Positions 1 through 7,881 of a DNA stretch of 51,414 bases are shown here, one piece after another. Source of the DNA: Roseiarcus fermentans (GTDB lineage: Bacteria > Pseudomonadota > Alphaproteobacteria > Rhizobiales > Beijerinckiaceae). The position numbers were made by a program, and so were the translations under genes. The notes under the pieces are model-generated. The model worked only from the letters and a program-made list of their open reading frames with translations. It ran no database searches and was not told the DNA's origin. Within the stretch, counting starts at the first letter, position 1; each line of letters begins with the position of its first letter. The stretch is from NCBI RefSeq assembly GCF_003315135.1, contig NZ_QNRK01000046.1:1-51414 (forward strand), written 5' to 3'.

Positions 1-266
1 GGGCGACCTCTCTGAATAGGGTCAAGTCGTTCTCGCAAAACAACTTTTGCCTGATTCGGACGCCCGATGCACCCATCCTGTGTGAGAAATCCGGGTTAGC
101 GCCGTACTCCAATATGCTACCGCATATACAACCTGCGGCGCAAGCCGATCCGCGGCCAGACGTCGCCGGCGGCGGCTTCCCGCGTCGGAAACGGCGCAGT
201 TCGGGCGTCCGGGCGGCGACGCCTCCCGCCCGTTCCGCGAAGTCCGGTGAGGTCAGCTCAATCCGC

Positions 267-1547
267 TCAGCGCACCGGCCCGCCGAATCCGCCGGGACCG
301 AACCCGCCGCCGCCGAACCCGCCCGGCCCGAACCCGCCGGGACCGCCGGGACCGCCGAACCCGCCCGGCGCGCTCAAACCGCCTGGCGCGCCAATGCCGC
401 CGACGCCCCCGCCCAAGCCCGGAACGGGGCCGCTTCCCGGGGCGAACGGCCGGGCGGCGCCCGGCGCCATGGACCCGGCGGGACTCATCGGACCGGCGCG
501 GCCCAACGGGCCTCCGCCGCCGATGGCGCCCTGCCTTGGAGCGCCTCCCGATCCGCCCGGATGGACGCCGCCGCCGGGCCCCTGCCCGCCGCCCGGGCCG
601 CCGCCGCCCCCTCCCCGCCAGCCGCCGGACGGCCGGAAGCCGCCGCGGCCGTCGGGAACGCTGACCCCGCGCGCGACCAGCGCGCCGTTCGCCGCGAGTT
701 CGCCGCGAATCACCACCGGATGATTGGCGGGGCGGAGGCCGGCCGCGTCCTCGACCGGCACGCCGCCGGCGGTGACCAGGGTCCCGTCGCGCTCCGCGAC
801 GAAGGTCTCGACCGACACGGCCGTCACGGGCCCGAGCGCGCCGACCGCGTCGAGGGTCATCGTGCGGACGGCGAACACGCCGTTCTCGATCGCGCCGCGC
901 GCCAGGACGCGCTTGCCCACCGCGCCGGGATCGGCGCCGATCAGCGTCGCGTCGCCGATCCGGAACGCGCCCGAGGCGTCGCGGCCGAGCAGGCCGGCGA
1001 TCTGGTCGGGCCCGGACGCGCGCTTCTCCACCCAGCTCGCGACGATGGTCTGGTCCGGCCGTCGCAGGCCGCTGACGGCCACCCGGTCGCCGACCGCCAG
1101 CCCGCGCCCCATCTTCGCATCGGCGAGGTCGACGCTCTGGCCGAGAATTGTGAGGCGCCGCCCGTCGATCCGGGCGATGGTCCCGACGACCTCGCTGGTG
1201 ATGACGATCGCGTTGGTCGTCCAGTGTCCGTCCTTCGGCTCGGCGACGCAGCGCGCCACCTCGCCGATCCGCATCCGGCTCGCAGGCGCGGCCTCGCCGT
1301 CGATCCGGATCAGCACGCCGGACGGGTAAGCGATCCGCTCGCCGTTGACCCAGACGCTGCCGAACTTGCGGATCGTGCCGATGAAGCCGGTGCCGCCGAT
1401 GCCGTTGTCGCCGGGCTTGAACCCCGTGCCGCCGATGCCATTGTCGCCCAGGGTCTTCGGCTTCTCGCCGGCGAGCGCCGGCCCGGCCGCGAGCAGGGCG
1501 ACGAGGCGCAGGACCTGACGGCGGCTGAAAAGGCTGTTGGCGCTCAC
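267..1547 (-). CDS. DUF5666 domain-containing exported protein with Gly/Pro-rich tail
   Basis: A 426-residue protein of unknown function. It begins with GTG, which overlaps the stop of the upstream DUF6502 gene by 4 bp (GTGA), so the two are translationally coupled. The N-terminus carries a signal with a twin arginine (SRRQVLR, residues 8-14) and an ALA-type cleavage site near residue 26, so export by Tat is plausible. Next come two copies of GDNGIGGTGF (about 34-53), then several small beta-rich OB-like segments (about 55-300) typical of DUF5666. The last 120 residues are almost only Gly, Pro, Ala and Arg with GGFGPGG-type repeats. The pairing with DUF6502 recurs in proteobacteria. The cellular role is unknown; surface or periplasmic binding is only a guess. 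Confidence 0.8.
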   Translation of the reverse strand: MSANSLFSRRQVLRLVALLAAGPALAGEKPKTLGDNGIGGTGFKPGDNGIGGTGFIGTIRKFGSVWVNGERIAYPSGVLIRIDGEAAPASRMRIGEVARCVAEPKDGHWTTNAIVITSEVVGTIARIDGRRLTILGQSVDLADAKMGRGLAVGDRVAVSGLRRPDQTIVASWVEKRASGPDQIAGLLGRDASGAFRIGDATLIGADPGAVGKRVLARGAIENGVFAVRTMTLDAVGALGPVTAVSVETFVAERDGTLVTAGGVPVEDAAGLRPANHPVVIRGELAANGALVARGVSVPDGRGGFRPSGGWRGGGGGGPGGGQGPGGGVHPGGSGGAPRQGAIGGGGPLGRAGPMSPAGSMAPGAARPFAPGSGPVPGLGGGVGGIGAPGGLSAPGGFGGPGGPGGFGPGGFGGGGFGPGGFGGPVR

Positions 1548-2428
1548 GCGGCCGCCCCCCCATTCGGGTCCGGGGGCGGCGGATCTTGTCCAGCGTCGGG
1601 CGGCCGGCTCGACCCCTCCTCCTCCTCCCGATAGAGGTACAGACCAAAGTTCCAGCGCCACGTCCCGCCCGGGTCGCGGGCGTAGGCCGCCTGCGCCTCG
1701 CGATTGACGGTCTGGAGCGCCTCCCGGGCGACGCGGCGCGACAGCGCCAGCATCGCCTCCGCCATCTCGCGCGAGACGCCCTCGTAATGCACGGCGCGCT
1801 CGAAGAACGGCGGCTCGGCGGCGAGGATGTTCGCAACCGCGGCCGCGACATGGTCGTGCAGGTTGCGGCCGAAATAATAGAGCTGGCGGTCGTCGCCGGA
1901 GCGCGGGGCGAAGGCCGCCTCCTCGAGGCGAATGCGCCCGTCGCCGTCGACGGCGACCATGCCGCGATCGAGCCATTCGTCCAGCACGGCGCGTGGGCGC
2001 ACGTCGCGCGTCACCGATTCGACCAGGTCCTCGTAGGTCGGGCCGTCGCCGGGATCGCCGGCGCGCCTGAGCGCGCGCGGCGCGCCGGCGGCGTCGGTGA
2101 ATTCGGGCGCCGCGATCCAGCGCGCGAGGATCATGCTGGAGCGCGACACGCTGGCCGGCGCGAGCCGCACCGGCGCCCCCGCCCCGCGCAGCCGGCGAAC
2201 CTCCTTGCGGTGAATGCCGGTCAGAAGGCTGACCCGGCTGTCCGTCTGCTCCTTGGCGGCGAGGGCGAAGTCGTACTCGGCCACGTTGACATAGAGCTCG
2301 CGCAACAGGTCGCACAGCGCCGGAAACGTCAGGCCGCTGCGAATGAACAGCCGCACCAGCGGCCTCAGCAGACGCGCGATCGGCGACTGAAGGCGCGCGG
2401 CGTCGGGCGGAGAAGCGGCGTCGGTCAT
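1544..2428 (-). CDS. DUF6502 family protein
   Basis: A 294-residue soluble protein that I place in the DUF6502 family from its conserved beginning: an LLRPLVRLFIRSGLTF segment followed by a helix-turn-helix-like stretch (residues about 20-75, including TGIHRKEVRRLR). This suggests a winged-helix DNA-binding N-terminus. The remainder is helical and ends in an acidic, Pro-rich tail. Its stop overlaps the start of the DUF5666 gene. Two near-identical palindromes lie 26-82 bp upstream of the ATG, as expected for an autoregulated DNA-binding protein. No function is established for the family; transcriptional regulation is inference from the fold and the operators. Confidence 0.75.
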   Translation of the reverse strand: MTDAASPPDAARLQSPIARLLRPLVRLFIRSGLTFPALCDLLRELYVNVAEYDFALAAKEQTDSRVSLLTGIHRKEVRRLRGAGAPVRLAPASVSRSSMILARWIAAPEFTDAAGAPRALRRAGDPGDGPTYEDLVESVTRDVRPRAVLDEWLDRGMVAVDGDGRIRLEEAAFAPRSGDDRQLYYFGRNLHDHVAAAVANILAAEPPFFERAVHYEGVSREMAEAMLALSRRVAREALQTVNREAQAAYARDPGGTWRWNFGLYLYREEEEGSSRPPDAGQDPPPPDPNGGAAA

Positions 2429-2453
2429 CGCCCGTCCTATAGCGCGGTTCGTC

Positions 2454-2510
2454 GTGGGATTAAATCCCACACTTTGCGCCGAACCGTTGACGTGGGAAAT
2501 TTTCCCACGT
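2454..2510. promoter_or_regulatory. Twin palindromic operators GTGGGA-N5-TCCCAC
   Basis: Two perfect palindromes sit between the divergent genes at 2428 (leftward) and 2546 (rightward). The first spans 2454-2470 (17 bp, centre 2462). The second spans 2490-2510 (21 bp, centre 2500). Both read GTGGGA-N5-TCCCAC and their centres are 38 bp apart. They are probably binding sites for a dimeric regulator, most simply the adjacent DUF6502 protein, controlling one or both directions. Confidence 0.7.
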
Positions 2511-2545
2511 AATAGGGAAACACGCAACGCTCCTGGAGTCGCGCC

Positions 2546-2809
2546 ATGCCCCTGATCGCCGTACTCGCCTCGACGTCCCCGTTCTCCGCCCGCGCCCACC
2601 TTCAGGCGCTCGGCCGCTCCGCCGCGGTAGCGGTCGTGGGCGTGTCCGTGTGGATCGCCCTGGTCTGCTCGGCGTCGTCTCACGCCGGCGCCGACGGGAG
2701 GGATCCAGTCAATGCGCCCGCCTGGACTCTCGGCGCGTCGACCAGCTTCGACGCGGGGCCCGCCTTCCGCTCGGGCGCGATGTCGTCTTGCGCCGCGACT
2801 TACGAATAG
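2546..2809 (+). CDS. Small putative membrane or exported protein
   Basis: An 87-residue open frame directly right of the palindromic operators. A GGAG element lies about 8 bp before the ATG, and the stop is only 8 bp before the next gene. Residues about 24-47 form one hydrophobic segment (AVAVVGVSVWIALVCSA) that could be a signal peptide or anchor; the rest is low in recognisable features. I know no homologue. Position and ribosome-binding site favour a real gene, while its amino-acid composition is compatible with chance, so the call is tentative. Confidence 0.4.
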   Translation: MPLIAVLASTSPFSARAHLQALGRSAAVAVVGVSVWIALVCSASSHAGADGRDPVNAPAWTLGASTSFDAGPAFRSGAMSSCAATYE

Positions 2810-2817
2810 GCCCGCGA

Positions 2818-4335
2818 ATGCTCAGGACATTCAGTCCGGACAGCGCGGCCTTCAGGCTGGCGCTGGCGGCGTCGCTGTTTCTCATCCTCGTGGGAACGCG
2901 CGCCGCGCTGATCGGCTTCGCCGGCGGCGCTACCCCCTATATGGACGAATGGGACGGAGACTGGGGCGGCCTGATCAAGCCCTGGCTCGACGGGCGCCTG
3001 ACGGTCGACGCGCTCGTCGCGCCGTTCAACGAGCATCGCATCCTGTTCACGAGGCTGCTGGTCCTCGCCCTCTTCAATCTGTCGGGCGCCTGGGACGTCG
3101 TGCTGCAAATGATCGTCAACGCGATCGTGGGCTCGGCCGTCGTCGTCGTCGTCGCCCTCGCGCTCGCGCGCGTGCTCGATGGCGCGTGGGCGGCGTCGGC
3201 GATCGTCGCGATCGCGCTCGTCAACGTCGTCCCGATGGCGTTCGACAACATCCTGCTCGGCTTCAACAGCCATTTCTATCTGCTTCCTCTCCTGTCGCTG
3301 TTCGGCCTCCGGCTCGCCGTCTCCGCCCCGGCCTGGTCGGGACGATGGGCGGCCGGCGCGCTGATCGGCGCGGCCTCGTACTTCTGCATGGCGTCGGGGG
3401 CGCTGACGCTCGCCGCGCTCGCGGCGACGCACGCGATCCAAATGGCGTGCGGACGACGCCGGGGAGCGGCCGAAGCGCTCGGAATCGTCGCGCTCGGCGG
3501 CGCGACCCTCGTCATGATCGCCTTCGTGCCGCACGTTCCGGAGTCCGACGCGTTCCGCGCCCGGTCGCCGGGCGAATTCCTGTCGGCGGCCCTCGCGCTC
3601 GTGGAATGGCCGGGCGGCTGGGTCTTCGGCTTGCTCCTGCCGCTGCCCTCGCTGCTGTTCTGCCTTCGCGTCTCGGCTGATCGGCCCGACCGCCGCGATC
3701 CGCGCTGGTTCAACGTCGCCGCGCTCGCGTGGGTAGCCGGACAGATCACGGCGATCGCCGTCGGGCGCGCGCAGGGGGTCTTGATGAGCCGCTACTTCGA
3801 CACGCTCGCGCTGGGGCTCGCAATCCACTTCGTGTCGGCGTTGTGGCTCCTGCAGACGCAAGCCGACGGGCAAAGGCGGCGAAAGGCGGCGCGCCTCGCG
3901 TTCGCCGCATGGGTCGCGGTCTTCGGCGTCGGCCTCATCCACGCCGAGCGGCATCTGCCGCGCAAGATCGAGGCGTGGCGGGAGGACGTCGAGACGGGGG
4001 GTGAAAACATCCGCTTCTATCTCGCCACCGGCGACGCGTCCTTCATCTCCGGACGCCCTGGGTCGTCGATCCCCTTTCCGTCGCCGGATCGCTTGCGCGC
4101 CTATCTCGATGCCCCCGAGGCGCGCGTCGGCCTGCCGCCTGAACTCCTGTCGAGGCAGCCGCATCCGACCCGCGTCGGAGCGATCAAGCGGGACTTCGTG
4201 CGCTTCGCCCCGGCCTCGGTCGGACTCGGCGCCGTCGCGCTCGTCGCGCTCCTCTGGCGATGGTCCAGCGGTTCGCGCGCCCGTGCGGGCGCCAACGGCG
4301 CGATCGACCGGGCGTTCCGGGAGGCGTCCGCCTGA
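2818..4335 (+). CDS. Multi-pass membrane protein, GT-C-glycosyltransferase-like
   Basis: A 505-residue inner-membrane protein with about ten hydrophobic segments, the first at residues 13-35. After it come YMDEWDGDWGG (41-51) and NEHRILFTR (71-79). An acidic-aromatic motif in the first periplasmic loop, followed by NEHR, resembles uncharacterised membrane proteins of the GT-C type, which use lipid-linked sugars. The C-terminal third has a soluble periplasmic part and a final anchor (about 475-490). The ATG at 2818 is chosen because the hydrophobic N-terminus starts there; upstream in-frame sequence is charged and shadow-like. Substrate and pathway are unknown. Confidence 0.65.
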   Translation: MLRTFSPDSAAFRLALAASLFLILVGTRAALIGFAGGATPYMDEWDGDWGGLIKPWLDGRLTVDALVAPFNEHRILFTRLLVLALFNLSGAWDVVLQMIVNAIVGSAVVVVVALALARVLDGAWAASAIVAIALVNVVPMAFDNILLGFNSHFYLLPLLSLFGLRLAVSAPAWSGRWAAGALIGAASYFCMASGALTLAALAATHAIQMACGRRRGAAEALGIVALGGATLVMIAFVPHVPESDAFRARSPGEFLSAALALVEWPGGWVFGLLLPLPSLLFCLRVSADRPDRRDPRWFNVAALAWVAGQITAIAVGRAQGVLMSRYFDTLALGLAIHFVSALWLLQTQADGQRRRKAARLAFAAWVAVFGVGLIHAERHLPRKIEAWREDVETGGENIRFYLATGDASFISGRPGSSIPFPSPDRLRAYLDAPEARVGLPPELLSRQPHPTRVGAIKRDFVRFAPASVGLGAVALVALLWRWSSGSRARAGANGAIDRAFREASA

Positions 4336-4526
4336 CCAACTACGCCGTGGCCTTTTTCCGGATCGGCGGCGCGCGCCGGATTCCGCCGAGGCGCGAGAGC
4401 GGGATCAGGGGGCGCGGACACCCTTTGCGCCGACGACGCCGCGTCGGCTCAGGCTTCTGCGATCGCATCTGGCCGGGCGACGGCTCGGCAGCCGTCTCCC
4501 TTCCGGCCGGCGCCGCCGGCCTTCCC

Positions 4527-5441
4527 TTAGCGCCCGAGCATCAGCATCAGATTCTGCACCGCCGCGCCCGACGCGCCCTTGCCGAGGTTGTCGAACTTCG
4601 CGACCACGACCGCGTGCCGGCGGCTTTCGTTGGCGAACACGTGGATCTCGATATCGTTGGTGCCGTTGAGCGATTCCGGCTCTATCCGGGCGTTCCCCGC
4701 GTCAGCGAACGCCTTGAAATGCGCCTGCCCGCGGTAGTGGCCGTCGTACGCCGCCTTGATGTCGGCGAGGGTGGGCTTGCCCGGCAGCGCCTCGAGATGC
4801 AACGGAATGCTGACCAGCATCCCCTGGCGGAAATTGCCGACCGAGGGGACGAAGATCGGCCGCTCGCTCAGGCCCGAATAGAGCTCGATTTCGGGCAGAT
4901 GCTTGTGTTCGAGGCCGAGGGCGTAGAGCTCGAACGCCGGCGCCTTGCCGCTCTCATAGGCCTCGATCATCGACTTGCCGCCGCCGGAATAGCCGCTGAC
5001 CGAGCCGATCGACACCCGCGCGTTCGCCGGCAGCAGGCCCGCTTGCGTGAGCGGCCGCAGGAGCGCGATCGCGCCGGTGGCGTGGCAGCCCGGATTGGTG
5101 ACCTTGCGCGCCTTCGCGACGGCCTCGCCCTGCCCGGCTGCGAGCTCGGGGAAGCCGTAAGTCCAGCCCGGGGCGACCCGGTGGGCGGAGGAGGCGTCGA
5201 TGACGCGCGGGGCGCGGTCGCCGAGCGCATCGACCAGTTTCGCCGCCTCCTTGGCCGCTTCGTCCGGCAGGCAGAGAATGACGACGTCCACGTCCTCGTA
5301 GACCTTGCGCTTGGCGGCGGGGTCCTTTCGCGCTTCGGCCGAGATGCTGACGAGTTCGATCCCGCTTCTTCCCTCGAGCTTCTCGCGGATCTGCAGGCCC
5401 GTGGTGCCGGCCTCGCCGTCGATGAAGATGGTCGCCGCCAT
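4527..5441 (-). CDS. argC: N-acetyl-gamma-glutamyl-phosphate reductase (type 2 ArgC)
   Basis: A 304-residue cytoplasmic enzyme of arginine biosynthesis that reduces N-acetyl-glutamyl-5-phosphate to the semialdehyde with NADPH. The nucleotide-binding loop is GEAGTTGLQIRE (residues 9-20) and the catalytic cysteine is in NPGCHATGA (C119). A further conserved motif, VSGYSGGGKSM, follows. The length fits the short type 2 ArgC common in alphaproteobacteria. The start MAATIFIDG is preferred over an in-frame ATG 20 codons upstream because that leader has no family counterpart. In related genomes argC often follows rplM-rpsI; here about 3 kb of other genes separates them, and a fossil of the argC 5' end lies near rpsI. 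Confidence 0.95.
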   Translation of the reverse strand: MAATIFIDGEAGTTGLQIREKLEGRSGIELVSISAEARKDPAAKRKVYEDVDVVILCLPDEAAKEAAKLVDALGDRAPRVIDASSAHRVAPGWTYGFPELAAGQGEAVAKARKVTNPGCHATGAIALLRPLTQAGLLPANARVSIGSVSGYSGGGKSMIEAYESGKAPAFELYALGLEHKHLPEIELYSGLSERPIFVPSVGNFRQGMLVSIPLHLEALPGKPTLADIKAAYDGHYRGQAHFKAFADAGNARIEPESLNGTNDIEIHVFANESRRHAVVVAKFDNLGKGASGAAVQNLMLMLGR

Positions 5442-5543
5442 TGCCGCCGCTCCACGAAAATCCTGCGCGCGGTGTTTGGTGCAAACCCCCGTCATGGTCA
5501 AGGCGGCGCGTTTCGCCTCGTGGCGTTCGCGCTCGCGCGGCGG

Positions 5544-6014
5544 TTACGGCCGCGCCCCGCGCAACTCGGCGAGCAGCCGCTCGACCGTCGCGAGGCGAAG
5601 CTGCAACTCGGCGTTCTCCGCCTGAACCGTGTTGACGTCGGCGTGCAGCGCCTCGATCTCGCCGGCCGTGACGTTGGCGCCGGCGAAGTCGTTGAAGGCG
5701 GCGCGCAGCGCCCGGGTTTCCTGATGCAGCACGGTCAGCGAGCGGCAGATCAGCGGCAGACCGTCGAGTTGGGCGCGCATCGGCGCCAGCTTGGCGTCCA
5801 GACCCGAGATCTGACCCTCCAGCCCGGCTGCCCTCGCGTCCAGACCGGAGACCGCGGCGTCGAGGCCGAAGACCTTGGCGTCCAGCCCGGCTGCCCGCGT
5901 GTCCAGGCCGGAGACCTTGGCGTCCAGAAGGGCGATTTTGGCGTCCAGGTTCGCGAGCTGGACGCCGAGCGGCGCCAGTTCAGAACGCAGGGCTTCGAGC
6001 GTGAGATCGGTCAT
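5544..6014 (-). CDS. Heptad-repeat (coiled-coil) protein
   Basis: A 156-residue protein with an uninterrupted run of seven-residue repeats from about residue 22 to 80, of the form (G/L)LDAKVS-GLDTRAA-GLDAKVF. The DNA shows the same 21-bp period and a higher 42-bp period, so the array probably grew by tandem duplication. The C-terminal half is helical with leucine zipper character and ends in ELRGARP. No signal peptide or membrane segment is visible. I do not recognise a family; the heptads predict a rod-like oligomeric coiled coil. The ATG at 6014 is chosen over an upstream one because the repeats and the MTDLTLEAL beginning look natural. Confidence 0.7.
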   Translation of the reverse strand: MTDLTLEALRSELAPLGVQLANLDAKIALLDAKVSGLDTRAAGLDAKVFGLDAAVSGLDARAAGLEGQISGLDAKLAPMRAQLDGLPLICRSLTVLHQETRALRAAFNDFAGANVTAGEIEALHADVNTVQAENAELQLRLATVERLLAELRGARP

Positions 6015-6117
6015 CGGCTCGACTTGTATCACATTGTTGGCATGACAACGCCAGACGATCGTCATTCTAGCCTAGCTGGTCTGGACATATTGCCATATCC
6101 CTCCCATTGTCTTCCGA

Positions 6118-6345
6118 ATGAAGACGACGCTCAATATCGACGACACCGTCATGGCCGAACTCAAGCGAGAGGCTGCGCGTCAGGGACGCACGATGTCCGA
6201 ATTGGTGGAGACCGCCCTGCGCAACCTGCTTCGGTCTCAGAAGGCGCCGGCGCGGCTCGAGCCGCTTCCGACCTTCAAAGGCGGAGGCTGTCTTGTCGAC
6301 GTCGCGGACCGGGACGCCTTGTATCAGGCGTTGGAAGGGCGCTAG
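6118..6345 (+). CDS. Ribbon-helix-helix antitoxin (VapB/CopG-like)
   Basis: A 75-residue antitoxin. The start MKTTLNIDDTVMAELK is a typical ribbon-helix-helix strand plus first helix, and RTMSELVETALRNLLR (25-40) is the second helix. The C-terminal third (KAPARLEPLPTFKGGG and after) is the usual toxin-wrapping tail. Its TAG stop is directly followed, in the same frame, by the PIN-domain toxin. It should neutralise the toxin and repress the operon. No strong Shine-Dalgarno sequence precedes the ATG. Confidence 0.85.
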   Translation: MKTTLNIDDTVMAELKREAARQGRTMSELVETALRNLLRSQKAPARLEPLPTFKGGGCLVDVADRDALYQALEGR

Positions 6346-6348
6346 CGG

Positions 6349-6780
6349 ACGCTCGTCGTCGACACGAACATTCTCGTCTACGCGGCGGACGAGGAGTCTC
6401 CTTGGCACGGCGAGTCGTCCCAGTGGCTCGAGCGGCGGCGCGGACAACCTGACGCCTGGTACGTGACGTGGTCCATTCTGTACGAATTCATGCGCGTGAC
6501 GACGCATCCTCGCGTCATGCGCAAGCCCTGGACAGCGCCGCAGGCGATGGCGTTCGTCTCGGCGCTCCTCCAGTCCCCGGGCCTGGGCGTTCTTGTCGCG
6601 ACGGATCGCCACGTCCGCGTCGCGGCGCAAGTCGTTTCCGAGCTTCCCTGGATCAGCGGAAATCGCGTTCACGACGCGCATACCGCCATCCTCATGCGCG
6701 AGCACGGAGTCCGCCGGATCTGCACGCGGGATAGCGATTTCCGCCGCTTTCCGTTCGTCGAGGTCGTGGACCCGCTCTGA
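6349..6780 (+). CDS. PIN-domain ribonuclease toxin (VapC-like) with apparent ACG start
   Basis: A 143-residue PIN nuclease if read from ACG at 6349. It has the acidic metal-binding set: D5 in LVVDTNILVY, E46 in LYEF, D109 in NRVHDAHT, and D128/D130 in CTRDSDF. There is no ATG, GTG or TTG between the antitoxin stop (6343-6345) and the essential first aspartate; the first canonical start (GTG at 6463) would remove the N-terminal catalytic strand. A good Shine-Dalgarno sequence GGAAGGG (6333-6339) is correctly spaced from ACG. A single T-to-C change from ATG explains this: either weak initiation on ACG or a start-codon loss that silenced the toxin. Confidence 0.75.
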   Translation, partial: TLVVDTNILVYAADEESPWHGESSQWLERRRGQPDAWYVTWSILYEFMRVTTHPRVMRKPWTAPQAMAFVSALLQSPGLGVLVATDRHVRVAAQVVSELPWISGNRVHDAHTAILMREHGVRRICTRDSDFRRFPFVEVVDPL

Positions 6781-6888
6781 CCGGCGTCCGACTTCATGCG
6801 ACAGGGGGGCCGGCAGAACCCGGAAGACGAGGCGCATGTGGGGGCGCCCGCGCTTCCCGCCGCGGCGTCCATCGGCTAACCGGACCCC

Positions 6889-7734
6889 ATGACCGCGCAA
6901 AGCCTGATTCTTCTGGCGCTGAAGGCCAGCATCGTCCTCGCCGTGTTCGCCATCGGCCTCGCCTCCCGGGTCGACGACACGCTGTTCCTGCTGCGCCGGC
7001 CGGGGCTGCTGCTGCGCTCGATCCTGGCGATCAACGTCGTCATGCCGCTGGTCGCGGCGGCGATGGCGTGGGTGTTCGATCTGCCCGAGGCGGTCGAGGT
7101 GGCGCTGGTGGCGCTGGCGGTGTCGCCGGTCCCGCCGCTGCTGCCGAAGAAGCAGGTCAAGGCGCGCGGCCAGCCGTCCTATGCGATCGGGCTTCTGGTC
7201 GCGGCCGCGCTGGTGGCGATCGTGTTCGTTCCGCTCGCGGTCGAACTGCTCGGCGTCGTGTTCCAACTACCGATCCACATGAATCCGTGGCCGATCGCGA
7301 CGCTGGTGTTCGCGACCGTGCTCGCCCCGCTGCTCGCCGGCGTCGCCGTCCGGCGGCTCGCGCCGGATCTGGCGGCGGGACTGTCGCGGCCGATCGGCCT
7401 CGTCGCGACCGTCGTGCTGACGCTCGCCTTCCTCGCCGTCCTCGTCACCGCATGGGCCTCGATCGCCGCCCTGTTCGGAACGGGCGCCTTCTGGGCGGTC
7501 GCCGCCTTCGTCGGCGTCGGCCTCGCGGTCGGACACGGCCTCGGCGGCCCCGACCCGCACGACCGCACGGTGCTGGCGCTCGCCGCAGCGACCCGGCATC
7601 CCGGCGTCGCCATGGCGATCGTGTCGGCCAATTTTCCCGCCGACAGGCAGGTCCTGCCGGCCTTCCTGCTCTACATCGCGTTCGGGGCCGTGCTGGCGAT
7701 CCCCTACGTGATGTGGCGCAAGCGCGTGACGTGA
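6889..7734 (+). CDS. Bile acid:sodium symporter (BASS) family transporter
   Basis: A 281-residue inner-membrane protein with eight to nine hydrophobic segments. Features of the BASS fold include SRVDDTLFLLRRPGLLLRS (about 26-44), the proline-rich crossover SPVPPLLPKKQ (80-90), and the late motif AAATRHPGVAMAIVSANFP (about 236-254), which matches the second broken helix of the family. These carriers usually take up an organic anion with sodium; the substrate cannot be told from sequence. The gene stands alone, 108 bp after the toxin gene, and a hairpin (7756-7779) follows its stop. Confidence 0.85.
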   Translation: MTAQSLILLALKASIVLAVFAIGLASRVDDTLFLLRRPGLLLRSILAINVVMPLVAAAMAWVFDLPEAVEVALVALAVSPVPPLLPKKQVKARGQPSYAIGLLVAAALVAIVFVPLAVELLGVVFQLPIHMNPWPIATLVFATVLAPLLAGVAVRRLAPDLAAGLSRPIGLVATVVLTLAFLAVLVTAWASIAALFGTGAFWAVAAFVGVGLAVGHGLGGPDPHDRTVLALAAATRHPGVAMAIVSANFPADRQVLPAFLLYIAFGAVLAIPYVMWRKRVT

Positions 7735-7755
7735 GGGCCGCCGCGGCCCAAAACA

Positions 7756-7881
7756 AAAGGGCGGCCGAAACCGCCCTTTCGGATGCGCAGTCGGAAACCG
7801 CTCAGCGCTTCGAGACCTGGAAGGTGCGGCGGGCCTTGGCGTGGCCGTACTTCTTGCGCCGTCGATGAAGATGATCGCCGC
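7756..7881 (-). pseudogene. Duplicated rpsI 3' end and terminator joined to an argC 5' fossil
   Basis: Read leftward, 7800-7860 encodes the last 18 residues of ribosomal protein S9 ([17 protein letters not shown] and stop), followed by a hairpin (7756-7779). This copies the end of the intact rpsI gene and its terminator at 8381-8490 with scattered differences, including T/V where the intact gene has S/F. Immediately upstream, 7857-7873 matches 17 consecutive bases of the argC start region (5414-5430) and continues with one mismatch to 7881. The argC frame does not continue into the S9 frame, so nothing functional is encoded. Confidence 0.8.

Noticed and set aside
114-1634. Long plus-strand frame opposite the DUF5666 gene
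   Set aside because: Shadow of the Gly/Pro-rich coding strand; translation is Pro/Ala/Arg-rich without motifs.
5780-5960. Regular repeats considered as a CRISPR array
   Set aside because: The 21-bp units are contiguous, coding and without unique spacers; they encode protein heptads.
4260-6452. 730-codon plus-strand frame opposite argC and the coiled-coil gene, running into the toxin-antitoxin pair
   Set aside because: Opposite strand of recognised genes; its apparent repeats (QPGCPRVQ-like) only mirror the heptad array.
6463-6780. Toxin starting at the first canonical GTG (6463)
   Set aside because: This would drop the first beta strand and the essential DTN aspartate of the PIN domain, while a Shine-Dalgarno sequence and the intact coding sequence point to position 6349.
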